NCBI RefSeq assembly: GCF_018343535.1
Contig: NZ_JAGYPF010000007.1
Location: 27,982 to 79,748, forward strand
DNA length: 51,767 nucleotides
From: Neobacillus rhizophilus
GTDB taxonomy: Bacteria > Bacillota > Bacilli > Bacillales > Cytobacillaceae
Reading direction: 5' to 3'
The notes beneath the pieces are model-generated. The model searched no databases and had not been told where the DNA came from. It was given only the letters and a program-made list of their open reading frames with translations. How positions within the stretch are numbered: the stretch's first letter is position 1; the number at the start of each line of letters is the position of its first letter. This document shows, in pieces, positions 41,716 to 51,767 of the stretch. A program made the translations under genes and the position numbers.

Positions 41716-43068
41716 TTATTCTTCGTTTAAACCCATTTCCGCCTTAACAACAGCTGCAATGCGGTTCACATATTCTTCGCAAAGCTCCTCTGAAGATGCC
41801 TCTGCCATTACGCGGACAAGCGGTTCTGTTCCTGACGGACGAACAAGAATGCGTCCGTTTCCAGCCATTTCGCTTTCCACCTGTGCAATAATCTCTTTTA
41901 CCTTTTCATTATCGGTTACATGGTGTTTGTCTGTAACCCTAATATTGACAAGTTTCTGCGGGTATTTTTTCATTTCGGCCGCTAGTTCTGAAAGCTTCTT
42001 TTGAGTTGCTTTCATAATATTCACTAACTGCAGGCCTGTTAATAAACCATCACCAGTCGTATTATAATCAAGGAAAATAATATGACCGGATTGCTCACCG
42101 CCAAGGTTATAGTTATTTTTCTTCATTTCCTCGACAACATAGCGGTCACCCACTGCCGTAGGGACACTTTGAATGGCTTGGCTTTCTACTGCTTTATAAA
42201 AACCAAGGTTGCTCATGACGGTTGAAACTATCGTATTATGCTTTAATCGGCCCTGTTCCTTCATGTATTTTCCACAGATATAAAGGATATGGTCGCCATC
42301 AACGATGTTCCCTTTTTCATCAATCGCAATTAGGCGGTCACCGTCGCCGTCAAAGGCCAAACCAACGTCCGCCCCTTTTTCCTTCAACAAAGCAGCCAGC
42401 GCTTCCGGATGGGTTGAACCCACACCGGCATTAATATTTAAGCCATTGGGAGCTGCTCCCATCGTCGACAAATCTGCATCCAAATCAGCAAACAAATGCA
42501 TCGCCAATGAAGATGTGGCACCGTGGGCGCAGTCTAAGGCAACGTGGATACCGGAAAAATCTTCGTCCACCGTATTCTTTAAATATTGCAGGTATTTTTG
42601 TCCGCCTTCGAAATAGTCCATGACAAGACCAAGGTCGGCCCCTGTCGGACGCGGCAGCTGATCATCTGACAGGTCCATCAAACCTTCAATTTCTAATTCC
42701 TGCTCATCGGATAGTTTAAAACCATCCGGGCCGAAAAATTTAATTCCGTTATCTGCAACAGGATTATGAGAGGCAGAAATCATAACACCTGCCTGTGCAC
42801 CTAAAGCTTTAGTCAAATAGGCAACACCTGGTGTGGAAATAACACCAAGGCGCATAACTTCGGCTCCAATCGAAAGCAAACCGGCGACAAGGGCGCCTTC
42901 TAGCATATGCCCGGAAATCCGGGTATCACGTCCAATTAAAACCTTTGGACGGGCATGTTCTTTTGTTAACACATATCCGCCAAACCGGCCTAGTTTAAAG
43001 GCCAGCTCCGGAGTTAATTCGCTGTTTGCGACTCCACGTACTCCGTCGGTTCCAAAATATTTTCCCAT
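41716..43068 (-). CDS. glmM: Phosphoglucosamine mutase
   Basis: A 450-residue enzyme converting glucosamine-6-phosphate to glucosamine-1-phosphate. MGKYFGTDGVRGVAN is the family start, ISASHNPVADNGIKFFG holds the phospho-Ser, DGDGDRLIAID binds Mg, and GEQSGHIIF and RPSGTEPLVRVM are the sugar- and phosphate-binding loops. It follows cdaR by 36 bp with GGAGCGG as binding site. In Bacillus GlmM also binds CdaA and lowers c-di-AMP synthesis, which fits the shared operon. Confidence 0.97.
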   Translation of the reverse strand: MGKYFGTDGVRGVANSELTPELAFKLGRFGGYVLTKEHARPKVLIGRDTRISGHMLEGALVAGLLSIGAEVMRLGVISTPGVAYLTKALGAQAGVMISASHNPVADNGIKFFGPDGFKLSDEQELEIEGLMDLSDDQLPRPTGADLGLVMDYFEGGQKYLQYLKNTVDEDFSGIHVALDCAHGATSSLAMHLFADLDADLSTMGAAPNGLNINAGVGSTHPEALAALLKEKGADVGLAFDGDGDRLIAIDEKGNIVDGDHILYICGKYMKEQGRLKHNTIVSTVMSNLGFYKAVESQAIQSVPTAVGDRYVVEEMKKNNYNLGGEQSGHIIFLDYNTTGDGLLTGLQLVNIMKATQKKLSELAAEMKKYPQKLVNIRVTDKHHVTDNEKVKEIIAQVESEMAGNGRILVRPSGTEPLVRVMAEASSEELCEEYVNRIAAVVKAEMGLNEE

Positions 43069-43104
43069 TCTATTATCCGCTCCTTCTATATCTATTGCTC
43101 CGAA

Positions 43105-44322
43105 TTAAGCATTGTTTGTTATCGTTATTTTTGCTGTAGATTTATCAGGCTTATAATTAACATTCGGCGGGCCATCAATATGAATATTCACTTCATGATT
43201 TCCTTCCGGAAGGCTTGAGAGATCAACATATGCGTTAAAATCTTCAGGTCTGAGACCGCTTAGGGCAGTGCTTGGCCCATTTACGATTAAATTAATCACT
43301 TTGTTTGCCGGGTCGGTAATGTCCGCTTTCAAATTAGGCCCCAAGCCTTTAATCTTAAGCGGCACTCCGGATACAGTTGTTTCCGCCTGCTTGCTCACCT
43401 TTACAGTGGCTTTTACCATTTGCGGGGTTACCTTCGAGATGCCATTTGAAATAATAACAGGCAAATCCAATGTCGTATTATCATTTATTTTACTAACATC
43501 CATTTCTACCCTGACACTTTCGGTATTTTTTAATATATCTTCATCCCCTGTGATGACAGCCTCCGCTGTATCTAGGTCGATGGATTCTATTGTCACGCCG
43601 GATGGCGGCGAACCTTTTCTAACTATATTGATAGGTACCGTTTTAGCTGTTTCTTTGATTGGAAGTGTGACCTTAACGGTTTCCGGTTCCACCGTTACAT
43701 CCAGTTTATTTAAATCCTTATCAAGAACCTGAATCCGAGCCGTTTTTGTTGTGGTTTCCTTCAGTTTTTCTTTTTCCTCAATGACAGCCTTAACATACGT
43801 AATTCGATCGATTTCACTTTTGGCTCCAGTAATTTTCACTCTTTTCGGTTCCACTGCTGGGGTTCCTGCAGCATATCCATCTTCAATTTGGCCTGGGTTA
43901 TACTCTGCCTCAACCTTAAATTCCTTTGCTATTTTTTCCTGTATGGTTACATAAACGGAGTTCGGCTTAATGGAAGCCTGCAATTTATCGGATAAATCCT
44001 TAACCTTCAGATTCACCTTCTGCCGTCCTATTTTGGCATTTGTTAAATCCACATAAACCTCAAAGTTTCTTAAAGCCTTGGCCGATTGAATATGCGTGAT
44101 CGGCCCTTTGAGGTCCACATCGACTGTATATGGTACTCCCGTGACGACTAGATTTTCAGTATCATAATAAATCTTTACCGGAATATCTTTTATGGTCTCA
44201 CTCGTTTGCTCCCCAGGCACATAAACATCTTTCCCGGCATGCGGAACCGAGGAGTATAACAAAACCGCCAATAGAAGCGCCAAGATTTTTATAAACCATG
44301 GGGTATCCATTAATTTATCCAT
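43105..44322 (-). CDS. cdaR: CdaA regulator CdaR (YbbR repeats)
   Basis: A 405-residue protein with one N-terminal membrane helix (PWFIKILALLLAVLLYSSV) and an extracellular part made of consecutive YbbR domains of about 80 residues, e.g. VPVKIYYDTENLVVTGVPYTVDVDLKGP and VPINIVRKGSPPSGVTIESIDLDTAEAVITG. It binds CdaA and tunes cyclic di-AMP production. The ATG giving MDKLMDTPW overlaps the end of cdaA by eight bases, with GGAGGGG inside cdaA, so coupled translation is likely. Confidence 0.93.
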   Translation of the reverse strand: MDKLMDTPWFIKILALLLAVLLYSSVPHAGKDVYVPGEQTSETIKDIPVKIYYDTENLVVTGVPYTVDVDLKGPITHIQSAKALRNFEVYVDLTNAKIGRQKVNLKVKDLSDKLQASIKPNSVYVTIQEKIAKEFKVEAEYNPGQIEDGYAAGTPAVEPKRVKITGAKSEIDRITYVKAVIEEKEKLKETTTKTARIQVLDKDLNKLDVTVEPETVKVTLPIKETAKTVPINIVRKGSPPSGVTIESIDLDTAEAVITGDEDILKNTESVRVEMDVSKINDNTTLDLPVIISNGISKVTPQMVKATVKVSKQAETTVSGVPLKIKGLGPNLKADITDPANKVINLIVNGPSTALSGLRPEDFNAYVDLSSLPEGNHEVNIHIDGPPNVNYKPDKSTAKITITNNA

Positions 44323-45142
44323 TGCTTTTTCCCCTCCAGTTCCAACGAGCTGAAGAAGCTTGTTTTGTTTTGTGCTGATCCAGCAGTTCATTTGTCAGTA
44401 TTTCGCGAAATTCATCCGCTTTTAAATCACGGTGCAGTTCACCGTTTTTGGTAAGCGAGATGGCGCCCGTTTCCTCCGATACGACAACCGTGATACTGTC
44501 CGTCACTTCGCTTATTCCTAAAGCCGCCCTATGCCGGGTTCCCAATTCTTTTGAAATAAAGGGGCTTTCCGATAAAGGCAGATAACACGCCGCTGCCGCC
44601 ACATTATTTCTTTGGATAATGACTGCGCCGTCATGAAGCGGTGTATTCGGAATGAAGATATTGATCAGCAATTCAGAAGAAATTCTTGAATTTAATCCAA
44701 TACCGGTTTCTATGTAATCGCTCATCCCTGTTTCTCTTTCAATCGAGATAAGGGCGCCAATCCTCCGTTTCGCCATATAATCTGTTGCTTTCATAATGGC
44801 TTCCACTGTTTTCTCCTGATCCTCATCTTCAGGATTGTTTGACCTGGAGAAAAACCGGCCTCTTCCCAACTGCTCAAGAGCCCTTCTAAGCTCTGGCTGA
44901 AAAATAATGATAATGGCCAGGAATCCGTAGGTAATGACCTGCTCCATCATCCAACTCAAGGTGGTCAGCCCGAAAAAATCACTGGCGACCTTCACAAGCA
45001 GAATAACAAAAATTCCTTTTAAAAGCTGAACCGCTTTGGTTCCTTTAATAATATTAATTAATTTATAAATGACATACCAGACAAGGACAATATCAATTGT
45101 ACTCGATATATACTTCCAGAATGTCCAATCGGCAAACGGCAT
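44315..45142 (-). CDS. cdaA: Membrane diadenylate cyclase CdaA
   Basis: A 275-residue enzyme that makes cyclic di-AMP from two ATP. Three N-terminal membrane helices lead to a DAC domain with the catalytic DGAVIIQ (DGA) and GTRHRAALG (RHR) motifs, and the C-terminal half ends with a basic tail. Cyclic di-AMP controls potassium and osmolyte uptake in Firmicutes. It has its own extended -10 promoter just upstream and GGAGG before the ATG. Confidence 0.95.
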   Translation of the reverse strand: MPFADWTFWKYISSTIDIVLVWYVIYKLINIIKGTKAVQLLKGIFVILLVKVASDFFGLTTLSWMMEQVITYGFLAIIIIFQPELRRALEQLGRGRFFSRSNNPEDEDQEKTVEAIMKATDYMAKRRIGALISIERETGMSDYIETGIGLNSRISSELLINIFIPNTPLHDGAVIIQRNNVAAAACYLPLSESPFISKELGTRHRAALGISEVTDSITVVVSEETGAISLTKNGELHRDLKADEFREILTNELLDQHKTKQASSARWNWRGKSNG

Positions 45143-45184
45143 GGTTTTTCCTCCGTAAATTTGCTAGTAAAACAATATAACCAA

Positions 45185-45196
45185 TACATTATATCA
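45185..45196 (-). promoter_or_regulatory. Extended -10 promoter of cdaA
   Basis: TGATATAAT on the minus strand is an extended -10 element (TG-n-TATAAT) about 45 bp before the cdaA start. No good -35 box is seen, as is common with this type. Confidence 0.5.
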
Positions 45197-45231
45197 CAAA
45201 CTAAACTTGTACTTATTATATGTTACTGTTT

Positions 45232-45266
45232 AAAAAAACAAATCACTCCATTTTGAGTGATTTGTC
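45232..45266 (-). terminator. Terminator of sigW-rsiW
   Basis: ACAAATCACTC and GAGTGATTTGT are perfect 11-bp arms around 6 nt, followed by TTTTTT on the minus strand. Confidence 0.85.
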
Positions 45267-45268
45267 AT

Positions 45269-45892
45269 TTATTTAGTTTCCGTCTGGTCAAAAACACCTA
45301 CTACGTCTTTGGCTGTTTTTTTCATCTGGTACCAGATCCAATCAAACACTTCGTTTACTACCTCAATATCGCCCGTAACATGGCCCGCAGAAGCGAGGTA
45401 CTTTTCCCCATTGATGACAGTCGCATCTCCCTGGATTTCTCCTTCTATTCTGAGTGTTCCATTTCGGACGACAACGTCCCCCTTGACAACTTCTCCCTTT
45501 GGGACAATGACCGTGTTGTTTTTGACAATTAAATTCCGTTGTTTTGTCACAGAGAACTCCCGCTCATGATTCCACGTTGACATCAGGCTGCCACCCATTA
45601 AGACAACAAATAAGGATGCGGCCGTCAGAATTGGGTGATTCTTAAACCAGCGTGTCATTAGTACCTTCTTCTTTTCTTTCGGCAGACGCGCCAAAACATT
45701 GGCTGTAAAATTGGCTGGGGCCTGCATATTTGAAACGCTTTTGACAAAAGCGATCGTTTTCTTCAGTTCGTAAAAAATCGTTTCACAGTCTTTGCAGTTT
45801 TGGAGGTGTAGTCGTAAAACCTTCTCCTTTTCTAAATCAATTTCTTCGTCCAAGTATTCGTGCATGAGTTCGATGATATGGTCTGGACACAT
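45269..45892 (-). CDS. rsiW: Anti-sigma-W factor RsiW
   Basis: A 207-residue membrane anti-sigma factor. The cytoplasmic N-terminus has the zinc anti-sigma motif H-x3-C-x2-C (HLQNCKDC). A single membrane helix follows at about residues 89-108 (HPILTAASLFVVLMGGSLMS), and the outside part is beta-rich (KGDVVVRNGTLRIEGEIQGD). It holds SigW until envelope stress triggers its stepwise proteolysis (PrsW, RasP, Clp). The ATG giving MCPDHI, with AGAGGTGA upstream, is preferred over an ATG nine codons earlier. It starts 19 bp after sigW. Confidence 0.93.
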   Translation of the reverse strand: MCPDHIIELMHEYLDEEIDLEKEKVLRLHLQNCKDCETIFYELKKTIAFVKSVSNMQAPANFTANVLARLPKEKKKVLMTRWFKNHPILTAASLFVVLMGGSLMSTWNHEREFSVTKQRNLIVKNNTVIVPKGEVVKGDVVVRNGTLRIEGEIQGDATVINGEKYLASAGHVTGDIEVVNEVFDWIWYQMKKTAKDVVGVFDQTETK

Positions 45893-45911
45893 TCTTGTTT
45901 CACCTCTTTTT

Positions 45912-46475
45912 TTACACATACCTTAATTGTTGTTTCAACGCTTCCCGTCCGCGGTGAATTCTTGTTTTGACTGTTCCAACCGGAAGGTCGAGAATTTCAC
46001 TTATTTCGTTTAAGGACAAATCCTCCATATATTTTAATACGATAGCTGACCGATATTTTTCGGGGAGTTTTAAAATTTCCTTTTGAACTGTCTCCTGCAG
46101 TTCCATGCTTTCTAATTCCTTTTCCGGCAGTTCGGTATTGGATGGAATCTGCGAATACATCGACAGCCCTTCCGTACCGGCCACCTCTGCATCTAAATAA
46201 TGGTCCGGTTTCTTTTTGCGCATCCGGTCGATACAAAGATTGGTGGCAATTCGAAAAAGCCACGTGGAGAACTTTAAATCTTGGTTAAAGGATTTTATAT
46301 TCACATAGGCGCGGATGAAGGCTTCTTGTGCTGCATCCTCAGCCTCATGCCGGTTCCCAAGCATTCGAAAGCAAAGCTGAAAAACACTGTTTTTATATAT
46401 TTCAACAATTTCCCCAAATGCGTCTTGGTCGCCTTTAATGACTTGTTTTATTCTCTTTTTTACTATAGCTTCCAT
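45912..46475 (-). CDS. sigW: ECF RNA polymerase sigma factor SigW
   Basis: A 187-residue extracytoplasmic-function sigma factor. Region 2 (DAFGEIVEIYKNSVFQLCFRMLGNRHEAEDAAQEAFIRAY, with the -10 reading WLFRIATNLCIDRMRKKKP) and region 4 (LPEKYRSAIVLKYMEDLSLNEISEILDLPVGTVKTRIHRGREALK) are complete. It drives defence genes against cell-envelope antibiotics. A SigW-type promoter upstream implies autoregulation. The cdaA-cdaR-glmM-glmS block downstream is the conserved Bacillus neighbourhood. Confidence 0.96.
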   Translation of the reverse strand: MEAIVKKRIKQVIKGDQDAFGEIVEIYKNSVFQLCFRMLGNRHEAEDAAQEAFIRAYVNIKSFNQDLKFSTWLFRIATNLCIDRMRKKKPDHYLDAEVAGTEGLSMYSQIPSNTELPEKELESMELQETVQKEILKLPEKYRSAIVLKYMEDLSLNEISEILDLPVGTVKTRIHRGREALKQQLRYV

Positions 46476-46509
46476 TAAATTACCTCAGCTCCAATGCTGC
46501 TACCCGATA

Positions 46510-46535
46510 TACGTATCGTTAGCAAAAAGGTTTCG
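46510..46535 (-). promoter_or_regulatory. SigW autoregulatory promoter
   Basis: CGAAAC (46535..46530), 16 bp, CGTA (46513..46510) on the minus strand fits the SigW consensus TGAAAC-N16-CGTA with one mismatch. Confidence 0.75.
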
Positions 46536-46665
46536 TTTTAGGTAAAAAAAGTTCTCAATACCTATAATTTTAACAAAGTATTAGTAAAAATTGCTAAAAG
46601 AATTCATAGAGGTGCTAATAGTAATGTTACATTGGAATTATGAACGTTTTGTGGAGGAATAATAA

Positions 46666-46743
46666 ATGAATTGTAAAAATTGCAGCTGTAGAAAAAAATT
46701 AGCAGCTGCCCTTGTTTCGGCAGCTGCTGTGTGGTTTTTATAG
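46666..46743 (+). CDS. Possible 25-residue Cys-rich membrane peptide
   Basis: An ATG with TGGAGG eight bases upstream opens a frame starting MNCKNCSCRKKLAAA and ending AAAVWFL: a Cys-rich basic head (C-x2-C-x-C) and one hydrophobic helix. Its 3' half overlaps the rocF terminator on the other strand, and its stop lies just past the rocF stop. The binding site and topology favour a real small protein; the overlap and length argue caution. Confidence 0.35.
   Translation: MNCKNCSCRKKLAAALVSAAAVWFL
46690..46730 (-). terminator. Terminator of rocF
   Basis: AGCAGCTGCC and GGCAGCTGCT are 10-bp arms around 7-8 nt; the minus strand continues AATTTTTTTC. Confidence 0.85.
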
Positions 46744-47637
46744 AAGTTTTTCGCCAAATAATGACCCCATTAGTCCGACAGCGATGGAGGCGGTTTTATT
46801 TTTTTCATCGAGAATAGGATTAACCTCAACAAATTCTGCGGAGGTAATTAATTTTGATTCCTCGAGCATTTCCATAGCAAGATGGCTTTCGCGGTAGCTG
46901 ATTCCACCCATTACCGGTGTCCCAACGCCTGGGCATTCGCTTGGATCTAGGCCATCGAGGTCAAGCGATAGGTGAACACCATCGGTTCTTTCCTTGAGGT
47001 AAGCGATTGTTTCTTCCATCACCTTTGCCATTCCCAGGCGATCGATTTCGTGCATGGTGTAAACCTTGATGCCTCTTTCTTTAATTAGAATCCGTTCTCC
47101 TTCATCAAGGGAGCGGGCTCCGATAATGACGACATTCTCAGGCTTCACTTTTGGTGCATAGCCGCCGATATTAGTTAATAATGGATGTCCCAAGCCAATG
47201 CTGACCGCAAGAGGCATACCATGGATATTTCCGGATGGGCTTGTTTCTGCTGTATTCAGGTCACCATGGGCATCGTACCAGATGACACCAAGGCTTTGAT
47301 AATGCTTAGCCACACCTGCTAATGTGCCGATGGCAATACTATGATCACCGCCAAGAACAAGCGGGAACCAGCCTTCATTAACGGCCTCATCAACCTTTTC
47401 TGAAAGTAGAGTATTTTTTTCTGCAACCAGGTCTAAGTTTCTTAGATTGGATTCTTTATCGACGACAACCTCTGGTCTTCCAATTGGAATATCTCCCATG
47501 TCATGGATTTCTGAAAATAATGGCTTTAGGCGTTCGTTGATACCAGCATATCGAATGGCACTTGGTCCCATATCAACCCCGCGGCGCATCTGCCCCAAGT
47601 CCATAGGCATTCCAATAATCGAAAGTTTCTTTTTCAT
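46738..47637 (-). CDS. rocF: Arginase
   Basis: A 299-residue manganese enzyme that splits arginine to ornithine and urea. The metal-binding motifs are GGDHSIAIGT, WYDAHGDLNT and LSLDLDGLDPSECPGVGTPV; EFVEVNP near the end is the fourth. The length matches RocF. GGAGGAG precedes the ATG. It is monocistronic with its own promoter (TTGAGT, 18 bp, TAAAAT) and terminator; no SigL-type -12/-24 promoter or rocDE partner is seen, unlike B. subtilis. Confidence 0.95.
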   Translation of the reverse strand: MKKKLSIIGMPMDLGQMRRGVDMGPSAIRYAGINERLKPLFSEIHDMGDIPIGRPEVVVDKESNLRNLDLVAEKNTLLSEKVDEAVNEGWFPLVLGGDHSIAIGTLAGVAKHYQSLGVIWYDAHGDLNTAETSPSGNIHGMPLAVSIGLGHPLLTNIGGYAPKVKPENVVIIGARSLDEGERILIKERGIKVYTMHEIDRLGMAKVMEETIAYLKERTDGVHLSLDLDGLDPSECPGVGTPVMGGISYRESHLAMEMLEESKLITSAEFVEVNPILDEKNKTASIAVGLMGSLFGEKLL

Positions 47638-47666
47638 TATGTCTCCTCCTAATTGTCTATGCCTCT

Positions 47667-47696
47667 ATTTTAACCGCTTTCATACTGATGACTCAA
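47667..47696 (-). promoter_or_regulatory. Sigma-A-like promoter of rocF
   Basis: TTGAGT (47696..47691), 18 bp, TAAAAT (47672..47667) on the minus strand. Confidence 0.5.
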
Positions 47697-47819
47697 CTCG
47701 ACAGAAATTTGTATATATATGCGCGTGGCGGGGGGAGGAGACATTTAAATGTTGGCGGAATTGGTGCGTGTGTTCTTAATAAATGGGATATAGGACAAAA
47801 CAACAGCTTGATATCGAAA

Positions 47820-48100
47820 AATGCCCTTCATACACTTGATGAAGGACATTTTGGAATCCTAGATACTGGGGAATGGCCTTCATTAGCCCGATGAAGGACA
47901 AAATGATACCTTGGATAACGGAAAATGTCCCTCATAACCCCGATGAAGGACAAAATGATATCCTGGATAACGACAAATGTCCTTCATGACCCCGATGAAG
48001 GACAAAATGATATCCTGGATAACGACAAATGTCCTTCATAACGCCCATGAAGGACAAAATGATATGCCGGATAACAGAAAATGTCCTTCATAAACCGTCA
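47820..48100. repeat. Tandem array 3: 52-bp hairpin repeat, 5 units
   Basis: ATGAAGGAC starts at 47839, 47891, 47943, 47995 and 48047, again exactly 52 bp apart. In each unit TGTCCTTCAT and ATGAAGGACA are perfect 10-bp arms around a 7-nt loop (AACCCCG or a variant), with a spacer holding AAATGATATCCTGGATAACG. The stem is the same as in array 1 but the spacer differs. It lies between rocF and the terminator of the tRNA operon; no NERD gene is beside it. Confidence 0.9.
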
Positions 48101-48102
48101 TT

Positions 48103-48142
48103 TTAAAAAAATAAAAACCCGAGGATGCAATATCCCGGGTTT
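48103..48142 (-). terminator. Terminator of the rRNA-tRNA operon
   Basis: AACCCG and CGGGTT arms (with one bulge) around a 15-nt loop, followed by TTTATTTTTTT on the minus strand. Confidence 0.75.
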
Positions 48143-48155
48143 CTCGTAAAAATTA

Positions 48156-48228
48156 TGAGCCATGAAGGACTCGAACCTTCGACCCTCTGATTAAAAGTCA
48201 GATGCTCTACCGACTGAGCTAATGGCTC
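48156..48228 (-). tRNA. tRNA-Lys (TTT)
   Basis: A 73-nt cloverleaf with acceptor GAGCCAT/ATGGCTC, D-loop AGCTCAGTCGGTAGAGC, anticodon TTT in CTGACTTTTAATCAG and T-arm GGTTCGAGTCC. Last gene of the cluster. Confidence 0.95.
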
Positions 48229-48304
48229 ACTATCATTGCTCAAACTACCTCTCGGTACTTTTCGCAAAATCCTCTGAAGATAATTCAGCGATGTTTTGAT
48301 TTGG

Positions 48305-48376
48305 CTGGGCTAGCAGGATTCGAACCTACGAATGACGGAGTCAAAGTCCGTTGCCTTACCGCTTGGCTATAGCCCA
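48305..48376 (-). tRNA. tRNA-Gln (TTG)
   Basis: Acceptor TGGGCTA/TAGCCCA, anticodon TTG in CGGACTTTGACTCCG, T-arm GGTTCGAATCC. Confidence 0.95.
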
Positions 48377-48424
48377 ATAATGTAATATTTCTAGCTTGTC
48401 CAAATATCGAAAAAATATAAATGG

Positions 48425-48506
48425 TGGAGGGGGACGGATTCGAACCGCCGAACCCTGAGGGAGCGGATTTACAGTCCGCCGCGTTTAGCCACTTCGCTAC
48501 CCCTCC
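48425..48506 (-). tRNA. tRNA-Tyr (GTA)
   Basis: Acceptor GGAGGGG/CCCCTCC, anticodon GTA in CGGACTGTAAATCCG, and a long variable arm as expected for tRNA-Tyr. Confidence 0.95.
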
Positions 48507-48517
48507 ACAAAAAGTGG

Positions 48518-48590
<73 letters not shown>

Positions 48591-48602
48591 ATAATAATAT
48601 GG

Positions 48603-48675
48603 TGGAGGATGACGGGATCGAACCGCCGACCCTCTGCTTGTAAGGCAGATGCTCTCCCAGCTGAGCTAATCCTCC
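48603..48675 (-). tRNA. tRNA-Val (TAC)
   Basis: Acceptor GGAGGAT/ATCCTCC, anticodon TAC in CTGCCTTACAAGCAG, T-arm GGTTCGATCCC. Confidence 0.95.
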
Positions 48676-48684
48676 AATAAATGG

Positions 48685-48756
48685 TGACCCCTACGGGATT
48701 CGAACCCGTGTTACCGCCGTGAAAGGGCGGTGTCTTAACCGCTTGACCAAGGGGCC
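48685..48756 (-). tRNA. tRNA-Glu (TTC)
   Basis: Acceptor GGCCCCT/AGGGGTC, anticodon TTC in CGCCCTTTCACGGCG, T-arm GGTTCGAATCC; CCA follows. Confidence 0.95.
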
Positions 48757-48780
48757 ATATTCTATTATAAAAATCAGGTA

Positions 48781-48853
48781 AGCTTCCAAGCGGGCTCGAA
48801 CCGCTGACCTCTTCCTTACCATGGAAGTGCTCTACCTACTGAGCTATGGAAGC
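48781..48853 (-). tRNA. tRNA-Thr (GGT)
   Basis: Acceptor GCTTCCA/TGGAAGC, anticodon GGT in CTTCCATGGTAAGGAAG, T-arm GGTTCGAGCCC. It is the second threonine isoacceptor of the cluster. Confidence 0.93.
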
Positions 48854-48881
48854 ACAGCTATCTTTGTTGGTAAAAATAAAA

Positions 48882-48956
48882 TGGCTCCGCAGGTAGGACT
48901 CGAACCTACGACCGATCGGTTAACAGCCGATAGCTCTACCACTGAGCTACTGCGGA
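48882..48956 (-). tRNA. tRNA-Asn (GTT)
   Basis: Acceptor TCCGCAG/CTGCGGA, anticodon GTT in CGGCTGTTAACCG, T-arm GGTTCGAGTCC; CCA is encoded. It follows 5S rRNA by about 10 bp. Confidence 0.95.
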
Positions 48957-48966
48957 ATAATGAAAT

Positions 48967-49083
<117 letters not shown>

Positions 49084-49208
49084 CTTTATATTAGACACTT
49101 TATTATTATAGTGTCTTTTTTATATTTTTCAAGAGGAAATTTAAAATTTTTCATTCCCTCAAAACTAGATAATGCAGAAGAAGTATAGTAAAAACGAGTT
49201 TGCCTTAC

Positions 49209-51767
<2,559 letters not shown>

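Noticed and set aside
45912..47637. SigL (-12/-24) promoter for rocF, as in B. subtilis
   Set aside because: No TGGCA-N-TTGCA pattern is visible upstream of rocF; a sigma-A-like promoter is present instead.

Overview
The window looks like a chromosomal segment of a low-GC, Gram-positive endospore former of the family Bacillaceae (Bacillus/Neobacillus-like). The basis is the gene order sigW-rsiW-cdaA-cdaR-glmM-glmS with a glmS ribozyme, a pstS-pstC-pstA-pstBA-pstBB-phoU operon, AGGAGG-type ribosome binding sites, TTGACA/TATAAT promoters and an rRNA-tRNA cluster of Bacillus type. No species can be named from the sequence alone. Where an upstream start had no ribosome binding site, coordinates were moved to the start that has one.

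Layout. 1-0.7 kb: an IS3-family element cut by the window edge. 0.8-3.4 kb: a TetR regulator, an SPFH membrane protein with a ribbon-helix-helix partner, and a BcrC-type undecaprenyl pyrophosphatase. 3.4-5.2 kb: operator-like boxes, a NERD-domain protein with a zinc ribbon, and tandem array 1. 5.2-13.2 kb: a LysM/M14 peptidase, a methyltransferase behind a possible attenuator, a GlcD-type FAD dehydrogenase, a 2-oxoacid dehydrogenase E1alpha-E1beta-E2 operon and a DJ-1/PfpI protein. 13.4-15.2 kb: a second NERD/zinc-ribbon gene followed by tandem array 2. 15.2-16.9 kb: a DedA protein and a secreted esterase-like protein.

16.9-39 kb is a phosphate-starvation island. It holds a PhoP/PhoR-like pair with a very short sensor, two secreted YncE-propeller/phosphoesterase proteins flanking a PhoX-like phosphatase, an RND exporter, an EAL-domain c-di-GMP phosphodiesterase, and the pst-phoU transport operon with a duplicated pstS. 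PhoP-box-like direct repeats at 11-bp spacing precede phoP, the phoX-like gene, the second propeller/phosphatase gene, the EAL gene and the second pstS, so these probably form one regulon: sense low phosphate, release phosphate outside the cell, import it. The second pstS lies between two inverted, MITE-like elements.

39-48 kb is the cell-envelope block glmS (ribozyme-controlled), glmM, cdaR, cdaA, rsiW, sigW, then rocF arginase and tandem array 3. 48.1-51.8 kb holds eight tRNA genes, 5S rRNA and the 3' part of 23S rRNA, all on the minus strand.

The least explained feature is the set of three tandem arrays (4.7, 14.4 and 47.8 kb). They differ in sequence, yet each has an exact 52-bp period and a short inverted repeat around a 7-nt loop. 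Two of them start within 80 bp downstream of paralogous NERD/zinc-ribbon nuclease-like genes. This pairing is the best candidate here for an undescribed system.
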